Source: Chloroflexota bacterium (GTDB taxonomy: Bacteria; Chloroflexota; Anaerolineae; UBA4142). From it: a stretch of 24,791 nt of DNA. Where the stretch lies: NCBI GenBank assembly GCA_023381515.1, contig JAMCQI010000111.1, positions 1 through 24,791 on the forward strand, given 5' to 3'. Shown here piece by piece: positions 1-6,686 of the stretch (positions are counted from its first letter, which is position 1; every line of letters starts with the position of its first letter). The position numbers were made by a program, and so were the translations under genes. The notes beneath the pieces are model-generated. The model saw nothing but the letters and a program-made list of their open reading frames with translations, had not been told where the DNA came from and did not search any database.

Positions 1-45
1 GAAGAACGAGCCGAGCCCGAGAGCCTTGAAGCGGCGCTTGCCCAT
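1..45 (-). CDS. 5' end of an unidentified gene (partial)
   Basis: An ATG at 45 reads leftwards off the window edge for 15 codons. A good ribosome binding site (GGGAG) lies a few bases before it. The visible peptide starts M-G-K-R-R-F-K and then turns hydrophobic (A-L-G-L-G-S-F-F), which could be the basic start of a signal or membrane segment. The product cannot be named from this stub. It is divergent from the exonuclease gene that starts at 196. Confidence 0.5.
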   Translation of the reverse strand, partial: MGKRRFKALGLGSFF

Positions 46-140
46 GGCGCATCTCCCAGAGTGAGGATGGCGCCATTGTACTCAATTCGCGAAAAAACGC
101 GAGTTCGAGTGGTTAATCCACACACTCGCAATAAGCTTTT

Positions 141-169
141 TTGACAGCATCGTCTAGTCCTCATATAAT
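141..169 (+). promoter_or_regulatory. Consensus sigma-70 promoter of the exonuclease gene
   Basis: TTGACA at 141-146 and TATAAT at 164-169 are separated by exactly 17 bp, a perfect match to the housekeeping consensus. Transcription would begin near 176, giving a leader of about 20 nt if translation starts at GTG 196, or about 53 nt if it starts at ATG 229. Confidence 0.85.
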
Positions 170-195
170 CGTCATGAAAGGCACCGCTAACGCTA

Positions 196-1068
196 GTGCC
201 TGATCGCCCCCGCGCTTGTGACGTCAAGATGCCGTATCCTTCTCCCACCACTGCTCTCGACGATCTTTCGCTCGCGTTCTTGGATGTCGAAACGACCGGT
301 CTCTCGCCGCGCTATGGTGACCGGGTCTGTGAAATCGCCATCGTCCAGTCGCACTTGGACTTGGTCCAGGCGACCTTTTCCTCGCTCGTGAATCCCGAGC
401 GGCCCATTTCACCCGGCGCCTCTGCAATCAACGGACTGAAAGATGAGGATATCCGAGATGCGCCCCGTTTTGCCCAAGTTGCGGATACGGTCCTAGCCGC
501 GCTCTCCGAGCGCGTGGTGGTTTGTCATAACGCTCCGTTTGACTTGACTTTTGTCGCCGCCGAGATGCGGCGAATTGCCTACCCCTTTCACCCCCCGATC
601 GTTTTGGATACGCTTCAGCTTGCACGGCGCTGTTACAACTTTGCCTCCAACAGCTTGCCGCATGTCGCCGCAGCCCTGAGCATTCCCGCCCCGAACGCGC
701 ACCGGGCGCTCGGCGACGCCATGACCACGCGGGCGGTGTACGACCGCTTTATCGAAAACTTGTGGACGCGTGGGGTTCGCACCCTGGGAGATTTGATGAA
801 CACCCAGGGAGGAGCAATCGAATGGATTGTCGAAGAGGTCCCCCTCCCGCCGCTCGTTGCCGAGGCATTGTCAACCAAGCGGCGGCTATTCCTAAAGTAC
901 GTGGATGCGCAAGGCGAGGTGAGCGAGCGGTGGGTGACCGTCCAGCAAGTGTCCGGCTTTGGCGAAACCTTGTCTCTCGTCGCTTTCTGCCACCTGCGTA
1001 AGGAGACGCGCCAGTTCCGCTTGGACCGAGTTGTGGAAATGAGGATCGAAGAGAGTAACGAGTTTTGA
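196..1068 (+). CDS. DEDDh 3'-5' exonuclease fused to a WYL-like domain
   Basis: The N-terminal 180 residues form a DnaQ/epsilon-type exonuclease. Motif I is D30-x-E32 in F-L-D-V-E-T-T-G, motif II has D116 in H-N-A-P-F-D, and motif III has H169 and D174 in H-R-A-L-G-D, so all metal ligands and the catalytic His are present. Residues about 215-290 look like a WYL domain: a basic F-L-K-Y strand, a central V-A-F-C strand and a closing R-Q-F-R-L-D-R-V. WYL domains bind ligands or nucleic acid and usually sit behind a helix-turn-helix; here one sits behind a nuclease. The gene is monocistronic behind a perfect promoter. The start is uncertain: GTG 196 gives 290 residues without a clear Shine-Dalgarno, and ATG 229 (residue 12) also keeps the whole fold. 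A role in DNA repair or proofreading is inferred. Confidence 0.85.
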   Translation: MPDRPRACDVKMPYPSPTTALDDLSLAFLDVETTGLSPRYGDRVCEIAIVQSHLDLVQATFSSLVNPERPISPGASAINGLKDEDIRDAPRFAQVADTVLAALSERVVVCHNAPFDLTFVAAEMRRIAYPFHPPIVLDTLQLARRCYNFASNSLPHVAAALSIPAPNAHRALGDAMTTRAVYDRFIENLWTRGVRTLGDLMNTQGGAIEWIVEEVPLPPLVAEALSTKRRLFLKYVDAQGEVSERWVTVQQVSGFGETLSLVAFCHLRKETRQFRLDRVVEMRIEESNEF

Positions 1069-1161
1069 CGTCCCCTTGACATCGGCGCCCACGAACGGGT
1101 CCCCGATCTCTTCCTTCCTTTGGTCACGCGGTTGGAAGAGAATCCTGATCGAAAATGCAAA

Positions 1162-1190
1162 GACACCACGGACAGAACTTCCGTGGTGTC
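1162..1190 (-). terminator. Hairpin terminator between exonuclease and selA
   Basis: A perfect 10-bp stem (GACACCACGG / CCGTGGTGTC) encloses a 9-nt loop. Read on the minus strand it is followed by a T-rich stretch (tttgcatttt), so it fits a factor-independent terminator for selA, which ends about 70 nt earlier. It could also stop the convergent exonuclease transcript, but there is no T-run on that side. The 1191-1259 stretch holds further weak pairing and no gene. Confidence 0.65.
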
Positions 1191-1259
1191 GAAAGGTTAG
1201 ACTCAGTCAGCTTCTTACCAGAGGGGTAGCGGGCCAGGCCTACAGACCTGTTGCTGGGG

Positions 1260-2639
1260 TCACCTACCTCTCAGCTTAACCCAGCGCTGGATGCCCTGTA
1301 CGAGCTCACCGTCCTGCGAGGCAAGCACCGTGCGGGGGTCGAATAGAATTCGATCTCCTTCAATCCGCGCGATGATCGCCGGCCGGTTCTCGCGCAGCTG
1401 CGCCGCGAATTCGTTCGGTTGGGCCACTCGGATCGCGAGCGCGCGCGTGGGGAGAGTCTCACCTGGAAGCGAACCCCCGCCCACGGTGGATTCGGCATCC
1501 ACGACGGTCGCGTCTAGCTGCGGCGACTGCAGTTGTTCTGCCCATTTCTTGGCGCGCGCATCAAGATCGGCGCGACTTGCGGCGATCATCGTCCAGATGG
1601 GAATCTTTTCAAGCGCCTCTCCCTTGAGATAGTGCAGAAGGGTGGCCTGTAATCCCGCGAGCGTCACCTTGTCCACCCGCAGCGCGCGCGTCAGCGGCTG
1701 GCGCTTGAGATTTTCCACCGCGCTCTTTTTTCCAAGAATGATCCCGGCCTGCGGGCCGCCGAGGAGTTTGTCTCCGCTGATTGTCACCAGATCGGCCCCC
1801 GCCGCGATCGACTCCTGCGGCATGCGCTCGTGCGTCAGGCCGTAGCCGCGAGTCTCGATCAGTGCCCCGGACCCCAAATCATCCGCGACCAGCAGGCCGC
1901 GCTCGCGTGCGAGTGTCACCAGTTCGTCCAATGCGGCTTGTTCGGTAAACCCGATGATGCGGAAATTCGAGTGGTGAACGCGCAGCAGAATCGCCGTCTG
2001 GTCCGTCACGGCATTCGCATAATCCTCAATGCGCGTCCGGTTCGTCGTGCCGACCTCGACTAGGCGCGCGCCGGACTGGCGCATGACATCCGGCACACGA
2101 AAGCCTCCCCCGATTTCGACCAGTTCACCCCGCGAAATGATGACTTCGCGCCCTTGCGCAAACGCGGCCAAGACGAGCATCACCGCCGCGGCATTGTTGT
2201 TCACCACGAGCGCCGCTTCCGCGTTCGTCAGGCGCGTGAGAAGGGCCTCGGCGTGCACATAGCGCGAGCCTCGCTCGCCTTCTCCCAGATCGTACTCGAG
2301 GTTGGAATAACTCATTCCCACCGTGCGCATTGCGGCGAGGGTCTCTTCCGAGAGCGGTGAGCGCCCGAGGTTCGTATGGATGATGACACCTGTGGCGTTG
2401 ATTACGGGCTCGAGGGAAGGGTGCACCGAGCGCTCGATGCGCGAGGTGATGTCGTCGATGAGGAGTGCGGGCATCGGCGCCTCGCCGCCGGCCAGAATCG
2501 CCCGGCGGGTCGCCTCCAATGCTTCCCGGCAGGCCTCGACGACCACCGCGTGGCCATAGCGGTGCTCGAAATCGCGCAAGGTGTGGTCTTGCAGCAGCGC
2601 GTCCACGGAGGGAAGCGCGCGCAGTAGATTGGTGACCAT
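1260..2639 (-). CDS. selA: L-seryl-tRNA(Sec) selenium transferase
   Basis: This PLP enzyme converts seryl-tRNA(Sec) to selenocysteyl-tRNA(Sec) using selenophosphate. The protein has the SelA N-terminal helical region (L-P-S-V-D-A-L-L), the conserved N-A-T-G-V-I-I-H-T-N-L-G-R segment, and the PLP lysine K291 in S-G-D-K-L-L-G-G-P-Q. From ATG 2639 it has 459 residues, normal for bacterial SelA. The frame is open further upstream, but those codons overlap the promoter, so ATG 2639 is chosen. No Shine-Dalgarno is visible and the predicted transcript starts only 2-3 nt before the ATG. It lies 67 bp after the sugar permease but has its own promoter. selB, selD and tRNA-Sec, its usual partners, are not in this window. 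A SelA-like paralogue with another role is less likely given the intact motifs. Confidence 0.93.
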   Translation of the reverse strand: MVTNLLRALPSVDALLQDHTLRDFEHRYGHAVVVEACREALEATRRAILAGGEAPMPALLIDDITSRIERSVHPSLEPVINATGVIIHTNLGRSPLSEETLAAMRTVGMSYSNLEYDLGEGERGSRYVHAEALLTRLTNAEAALVVNNNAAAVMLVLAAFAQGREVIISRGELVEIGGGFRVPDVMRQSGARLVEVGTTNRTRIEDYANAVTDQTAILLRVHHSNFRIIGFTEQAALDELVTLARERGLLVADDLGSGALIETRGYGLTHERMPQESIAAGADLVTISGDKLLGGPQAGIILGKKSAVENLKRQPLTRALRVDKVTLAGLQATLLHYLKGEALEKIPIWTMIAASRADLDARAKKWAEQLQSPQLDATVVDAESTVGGGSLPGETLPTRALAIRVAQPNEFAAQLRENRPAIIARIEGDRILFDPRTVLASQDGELVQGIQRWVKLRGR

Positions 2640-2648
2640 AGTCAAATG

Positions 2649-2677
2649 ATTATACCCTGCGCCGCGCGGCGCGTCAA
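2649..2677 (-). promoter_or_regulatory. selA promoter with a palindromic spacer
   Basis: On the minus strand TTGACG (2672-2677) and TATAAT (2649-2654) are 17 bp apart. The start site would be about 2642, almost at the ATG (2639), so the message is predicted to be nearly leaderless. A perfect 14-bp GC palindrome (GCGCCGCGCGGCGC, 2659-2672) fills most of the spacer and touches the last base of the -35 box. It could be an operator. Confidence 0.75.
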
Positions 2678-2706
2678 ACGAGAGGGAGTCGAGAGTCTGG
2701 AAAGGC

Positions 2707-4056
2707 TTAACGGCCGGCCGCTTCGCGGCGGGACCGGGCATACGCGTCGAGCGTGACCGCCAGGAGCAAGACGATACCCGTGACCATGAACTTGATCGAC
2801 GAAGAAAGCGCGAGCAAGTCCATGCCGTTCGAAATGGAGCCGATCACCAGCGCGCCGAGGAGCGCCGACCAAGTACTCCCGCGTCCGCCAAAGAGGCTGG
2901 TGCCTCCGATAACCGCTGCCGCTATCGCGTTCAAAAGAACGTCGCCGCCGCCCGACGATTGATTGACGGCCAGCAGGCGGGAACCGGCCAGAATTCCACC
3001 GGAAGCGGCCAGCGTGGAACAAAGGACAAAGACGGCTATCCGAACGCGATCGACGTTGATGCCGGCCCGGCGCGCCGCTTCGGCGTTGCCGCCCACCGCA
3101 AAAATGTAACGACCAAAGCGCGTTCGCTCTGTGACAAATGCGAACAGGACGACGAAACCGACTAGCAAAACTGCGGCCGCGGGCACGCCCTGTATGGGGT
3201 TAAAGCCGGCGGGGCTGCGGTTGACATTCATAATGCCAATCGCTACAAAGATGCCAATCGCCATGAGGACTAGCCGCCCCAGAGAGCCTCCGAGAGATTG
3301 TGTGGCGACGCCAATTTTCTGCCGCTGCCGGCGCTCCTGGACAATCGAGAGAGCGTAAGCGCCGACGAAGACGACGCCCAAAAGCCAACCCAGCCAGACA
3401 GGTAGACGGGTATTCGCGATCCCGACAATTAATGGATCACTCAGGTTCACCGTGCCTGTGCTTCCAAGGGTATAGAGCAGTGCACCCTGGTACCCTAGGT
3501 ACCCGGCCAGGGTTACGATAAACGAAGGGACATGCAACTTGGCAAACCAAAACCCATTGACCAGTCCGATCAGCGCGCCTGCCAGTATGCCGGCGCCCAC
3601 CGCGGCTAGCGCGGGCCAACCATTCTTGACCGAAAGGACCGCCATGATGCTGGCACAAAATCCGCTCACGGCACCAATCGACAGATCAATTTCGCCAATC
3701 AGGAGGACAAGCACGATTCCCACGGCCAGTGTGCCCGTCGCGGCGATTTGGATCATCAGGTTCGTGAGGTTGACCGGGCTGAGAAAGTTCGGATTTGCCA
3801 ATTGAAAGATCAGTGCAATGAGTACCAGACCCAGAATGACCGGCAGTGCCCCGATATCCAATTGCTCCAGGGGCCGCGTGATCCATCCTAGTGCCGACGG
3901 GCGGAGCTGCGCGGTGGTGCTTCCACTTTGCCCCGGACTGTAAGCGCGGGTCGCTAGATCCCGCGGGCTTTGCGGGGTCGCTAGATCCCGCGGGCTTTGC
4001 GGGGTCGCTAGATCCCGCGGGCTTTGCGGGGATGAGCTTTCCTCTCCTGTTTTCAT
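2707..4056 (-). CDS. xylH: ABC sugar permease, xylose/ribose type (XylH/RbsC family)
   Basis: This is an integral membrane permease of the carbohydrate-uptake-2 ABC family (BPD_transp_2). After a roughly 70-residue cytoplasmic N-terminus come about ten hydrophobic segments. Family hallmarks include N-P-N-F-L-S-P-V-N-L-T-N after the first helix, and late N-x-x-A-A-A-V-I-G-G-T-S-L-F-G-G-R-G-S, the segment that couples to the ATPase. ATG 4056 is preferred because GAGG lies 5 nt before it and 14 nt after the ATPase stop; a TTG at 4074 is also in frame. The N-terminus carries three identical nine-residue units (P-Q-S-P-R-D-L-A-T) encoded by a 27-bp tandem repeat, unlike normal permeases. Xylose as substrate follows from the binding protein two genes upstream and is inferred. 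Confidence 0.9.
   Translation of the reverse strand: MKTGEESSSPQSPRDLATPQSPRDLATPQSPRDLATRAYSPGQSGSTTAQLRPSALGWITRPLEQLDIGALPVILGLVLIALIFQLANPNFLSPVNLTNLMIQIAATGTLAVGIVLVLLIGEIDLSIGAVSGFCASIMAVLSVKNGWPALAAVGAGILAGALIGLVNGFWFAKLHVPSFIVTLAGYLGYQGALLYTLGSTGTVNLSDPLIVGIANTRLPVWLGWLLGVVFVGAYALSIVQERRQRQKIGVATQSLGGSLGRLVLMAIGIFVAIGIMNVNRSPAGFNPIQGVPAAAVLLVGFVVLFAFVTERTRFGRYIFAVGGNAEAARRAGINVDRVRIAVFVLCSTLAASGGILAGSRLLAVNQSSGGGDVLLNAIAAAVIGGTSLFGGRGSTWSALLGALVIGSISNGMDLLALSSSIKFMVTGIVLLLAVTLDAYARSRREAAGR
3948..4028 (-). repeat. Three perfect 27-bp tandem repeats inside the permease gene
   Basis: Three identical 27-bp units occupy 3948-3974, 3975-4001 and 4002-4028. On the plus strand each begins GGGTCGCTAGATCCCGCGG and ends GCTTTGCG. 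Because 27 is a multiple of three, the array stays in frame and encodes three copies of P-Q-S-P-R-D-L-A-T. Each unit can fold by pairing ATCCCGC with the following GCGGGGT. The array is followed by GGGATGAG, exactly as the related extragenic array at 17577 is. Confidence 0.95.
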
Positions 4057-4070
4057 ACGGTCCTCAAGTC

Positions 4071-4874
4071 TCAAGGAGTAGCCGCGGTGCCGTTCGACCT
4101 GGTTTCCACAGGAGCGAATTCGGCCCCGGTGATGGCGCCCACCACTTGCTCAGCGTTGGTCGAGCGCGTGTCGAAGGTGGCGACGCGGCGGCCCAGCCGC
4201 AGTACGACAATGCGGTCGGAGATATCAAAGACATCGGCGAGGTTGTGACTGATCACGACGACTCCCAGGCCGCGATCACGCAGCCGCCTGATCAGTTCTT
4301 TCACTTGATGGGTTTGCTCGACTCCCAAGGCGGCCGTCGGTTCATCGAGCAGAACCACCCGGGAATTCCACATCACGGCGCGCGAGACCGCCGTCGATTG
4401 GCGCTGACCGCCGGAGAGCGTCGCCACCTTGGAGCGCACCGATGGGATGCGGATGTGCAGTTCGTTCACGATGCGCTTGGCTTCTTCCTCCATCGTCACT
4501 TCGTCCAGGACCTTGGTCAATCCGGGCAGCATCCCCTGCGTTCGCTCACGACCGAGGTACAAGTTCCCGACGACATCCAGGTTGTCACATAACGCCAAGT
4601 CTTGATAGACGGTCTCAATCCCCAGGGTTGTAGCGTCCTTCGGGCTGGTGATAGAGACCTCGCGGCCCTCAAAAATATAGCGCCCCGAGTCCGGGCGGTA
4701 CACACCGGAGATGATCTTGACCAATGTCGATTTGCCGGCTCCGTTATCCCCGACGAGACCCACAACTTCGCTCGGGTAGACTTCAAATTCCACGTCCGAG
4801 AGCGCCTGGACGGCGCCAAAGCGTTTACTGATATCATGTATTTCCAAGATGGGCTTGGGTTCCGTTTTACCCAT
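4071..4874 (-). CDS. xylG: ABC sugar transporter ATP-binding protein (single domain)
   Basis: This cytoplasmic ATPase powers the sugar importer. Walker A is G-D-N-G-A-G-K-S-T at residues 42-50. The signature L-S-G-G-Q-R-Q lies near 155, Walker B V-V-L-L-D-E-P-T-A-A-L-G near 175, and the H-loop V-I-S-H-N near 210. With 267 residues it holds one nucleotide-binding domain, like FrcA-type ATPases. E. coli XylG and RbsA are about twice this length because they carry two fused domains. A homodimer is therefore expected. The start is strongly supported by GGAGGTGAT just upstream of ATG 4874. It sits between the binding protein and the permease in one operon. The xylG name rests on context; the sequence alone says sugar ABC ATPase. 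Confidence 0.92.
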   Translation of the reverse strand: MGKTEPKPILEIHDISKRFGAVQALSDVEFEVYPSEVVGLVGDNGAGKSTLVKIISGVYRPDSGRYIFEGREVSITSPKDATTLGIETVYQDLALCDNLDVVGNLYLGRERTQGMLPGLTKVLDEVTMEEEAKRIVNELHIRIPSVRSKVATLSGGQRQSTAVSRAVMWNSRVVLLDEPTAALGVEQTHQVKELIRRLRDRGLGVVVISHNLADVFDISDRIVVLRLGRRVATFDTRSTNAEQVVGAITGAEFAPVETRSNGTAATP

Positions 4875-4892
4875 CCATCACCTCCACAGAGT

Positions 4893-4930
4893 CAAGAGCA
4901 ACCGGAGGGAATGTCCCCCGGTTGCTCTTG
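4893..4930 (-). terminator. Intercistronic hairpin between binding protein and ATPase genes
   Basis: A 13-bp perfect stem (CAAGAGCAACCGG / CCGGTTGCTCTTG) is topped by a 3-bp GGG/CCC extension with a bulge. It lies 17 nt after the xylF stop and 18 nt before the xylG start. There is no strong T-run. Such hairpins commonly stabilise or partly terminate the message so that the binding protein is made in excess over the membrane parts. That role is inferred. Confidence 0.7.
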
Positions 4931-4947
4931 GGTCTCATCAGGATTGG

Positions 4948-6234
4948 TTAGGGAGTCAATCCTGCTGACTTGCAGGCAGCTGCGTATTGAGCAGTACAGA
5001 TTTGTTGTACGGTCCAGAATCCATCCTTGACGACGGTGTCCTTGACGTTATCTTTCGTGACGGCGATAGGAGTCAGAAGCACGGAAGGAACGTCGATCTT
5101 GCCATTGTTTGTTGTCTTGCCGGCGGTCATGTCCGCGGGCACCGGCGTCTTGGTCAGGAGATCATAGGCCAAGATCGCCGCAGCTTCCGCTTCTGGCTTG
5201 ATCGCCTTGTACACGGTCATATACTGGTCGCCCGAGATGATGCGCTGGATCGCCGCCAGCTCCGCGTCCTGTCCGGTGATTGGCGGGAGCGGGGACAATC
5301 CGGCGGCCTTCATCGCGGCAACGGCGCCACTCGCGGTCCCGTCGTTGGCACAGTACACCCCATCCACTTTATTGCCCAGGGCCGTCAAAGCCTGCTGCAT
5401 TTCATTCTGGGCTTGGTCGGGGCTCCAGTCGGGCGTGTCGTACTCTTTCGCAATGGTAAGTTTGCCCGCGCTGACGAGCGGATCAAATACGCTGTGTGCG
5501 CCTTGCTTAAAGAGCTTGGCATTGTTGTCGGTGGGCGACCCGTTGATCATGACGATGGTCGGCTTGGCGATCCCCTTTTTGTTCAAAGCGTCTACCAGCG
5601 ACTGAGCTTGGAGCTGGCCCACCTTGACATTGTCAAACGAAATGTAATAGTTGACGCCGGCTGAATTAAGGATCAGGCGGTCGTAGGCAATCACGGGAAC
5701 GCCCTGCGCCTTGGCCTTGTCCGCAAGGGCGGCGGCCGCCGCCGAGTCCACTGGGTCCAGCACCATTACCTTGGCGCCGTTGGTCAGGGCGGCGTCGACC
5801 TGATTGGCCTGCGCGGTCGCGTCTTGATTGGCGTTGCTGTAGATTTCCTTGCAGTTGGGACAGAGCGCCTTGAACTTGGCTTCAAAGTCCGGGCGGTCTG
5901 CCGTTTCGTAACGAGTGGTTTTGGTCTCCGGCAGTAAGAGCGCGATCGTTCCGCTGGCGGATGCGCCGCTCGTAGCCGCCGTCGTTGCCGCTGTGGTAGG
6001 AGCAGTGGTGGCGGCTGTCGTGGGTGCCGCGGTTGCTGCTTTTGTCGCGGCCGTCGTGGCCGCTGTGGTTGCGGCTACCGTGGCGATCGTCGGCGGAGCG
6101 GCAGCCGTCGGGGCTGCTGTTGTGGGGAGAGCGGAAGTGGGAGCTGGGGTAGCAACCGGCGCGCATGCGGCGAGTGCAAAGAGTACCAAGAGAATCAACA
6201 CAAGGACGCTGGGCCGGCGAATCTTGTCAGGCAT
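4948..6234 (-). CDS. xylF: D-xylose-type substrate-binding lipoprotein
   Basis: This is the extracytoplasmic sugar-binding protein of the importer. Residues 8-24 form a lipoprotein signal with lipobox L-A-A-C (C24). Residues 25-95 are an Ala/Thr/Pro linker typical of surface lipoproteins. The rest is a periplasmic-binding-protein fold matching XylF: Y-Y-I-S-F-D-N-V-K-V-G-Q-L-Q-A, G-S-P-T-D-N-N-A-K-L-F, the hinge-side A-N-D-G-T-A-S-G-A, I-T-G-Q-D-A-E-L-A-A-I-Q and Y-M-T-V-Y-K. The end (P-S-V-L-L-T-P-I, then K-D-T-V-V-K-D-G-F) is also XylF-like. A C-P-N-C pair and two C-terminal cysteines may form disulfides. ATG 6234 has GGAGGAG 7 nt upstream. It is the first gene of the operon, behind a long leader. 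Xylose is the best guess; another pentose or hexose is possible. Confidence 0.92.
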   Translation of the reverse strand: MPDKIRRPSVLVLILLVLFALAACAPVATPAPTSALPTTAAPTAAAPPTIATVAATTAATTAATKAATAAPTTAATTAPTTAATTAATSGASASGTIALLLPETKTTRYETADRPDFEAKFKALCPNCKEIYSNANQDATAQANQVDAALTNGAKVMVLDPVDSAAAAALADKAKAQGVPVIAYDRLILNSAGVNYYISFDNVKVGQLQAQSLVDALNKKGIAKPTIVMINGSPTDNNAKLFKQGAHSVFDPLVSAGKLTIAKEYDTPDWSPDQAQNEMQQALTALGNKVDGVYCANDGTASGAVAAMKAAGLSPLPPITGQDAELAAIQRIISGDQYMTVYKAIKPEAEAAAILAYDLLTKTPVPADMTAGKTTNNGKIDVPSVLLTPIAVTKDNVKDTVVKDGFWTVQQICTAQYAAACKSAGLTP

Positions 6235-6507
6235 TTTCTTACTCCTCCATAGAACCTGTCCGGAAGAAAAGGCGCTAGAGAAGATGTCCGTGCTTCCTCG
6301 GAGACGCGGTGGACAGGATTAACGCGCTGAGAATGCACGCACCTTTGCAGTGGAACAAAGTCTCAGGCAGTTCCTCCTTTCCCGTGCTGTCGACTGCAAA
6401 GACAGCACGAAAAGCAGGACGACCGCGCATGGCCGTCCCGACGCTAATTCCCAACAATCGGTATGCGGTTGGGGCCAGACGGGACAAGAATCTAAGGAGA
6501 ATTGCTC
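6235..6507 (-). other. Long untranslated leader of the xyl-type operon
   Basis: About 270 nt separate the promoter from the xylF start, and I see no supported gene on either strand. It contains a 9-bp stem (6383-6391 with 6401-6409; CGTGCTGTC / GACAGCACG) and, next to the gene, the GGAGGAG ribosome binding site (6242-6248). The length leaves room for regulation by RNA structure, but I recognise no riboswitch class. Confidence 0.5.
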
Positions 6508-6543
6508 TATATCATTATATAGCATAATTGGACCTTGTTTCAA
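6507..6543 (-). promoter_or_regulatory. Promoter and operator-like palindrome of the xyl-type operon
   Basis: On the minus strand TTGAAA (6538-6543) and TATAAT (6514-6519) are 18 bp apart. The -10 box lies inside an inverted repeat (CTATAT-4 nt-ATATAG, 6507-6522), where a repressor would block polymerase. The operator reading is inferred; no regulator gene is adjacent. Confidence 0.7.
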
Positions 6544-6581
6544 GGGGGGTGCGTCAGATGGGTGAGCGTCACGATTTTGGT

Positions 6582-6668
6582 TGCCGAGTCGGCAGACATC
6601 CCAGACACCGCGTGTCCTTGGCAGGGTGTCAGCGGTGCCGACTTGGCATTGCCAAAGGCAGTGCTGAC
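6582..6668. other. Cluster of short hairpins between the ATL gene and the xyl promoter
   Basis: In 87 bp there are five short inverted repeats: TGCCGAGTCGGCA (6582-6594), GACAC-cgc-GTGTC (6604-6616), TGCC-5-GGCA (6636-6648) and TGCC-3-GGCA (6650-6660). The last two are enclosed by GTCAGC (6628-6633) / GCTGAC (6663-6668), giving a possible three-way junction. It starts just after the ATL stop codon, so it may end that transcript. No T-run follows and no RNA family is recognised. Confidence 0.45.
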
Positions 6669-6686
6669 GGGCACCCCCTGCAGATT

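Noticed and set aside
1076..1081. TTGACA on the plus strand after the exonuclease gene as a promoter
   Set aside because: No -10 box lies at a suitable distance and no plus-strand gene follows.
1191..1259. A tRNA-Sec or other RNA gene next to selA
   Set aside because: Some short pairings exist, but there is no acceptor stem, anticodon TCA loop or T-arm of the right shape.
3948..4028. The 27-bp repeats as a CRISPR array
   Set aside because: Units are directly adjacent with no spacers, lie inside a coding frame, and no cas genes are present.
3891..4592. A 233-codon open frame on the plus strand opposite the permease and ATPase genes
   Set aside because: It is antisense to two well-supported genes, its peptide is repetitive and basic, and it shows no family motif.
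4987..5664. A 225-codon plus-strand frame opposite xylF
   Set aside because: It mirrors the codon pattern of the real gene and has no domain or ribosome binding site.
5915..6322. Val/Ala-rich plus-strand frame that looks like a membrane protein
   Set aside because: The composition is the antisense of the Thr/Ala linker and signal peptide of xylF, which explains it fully.
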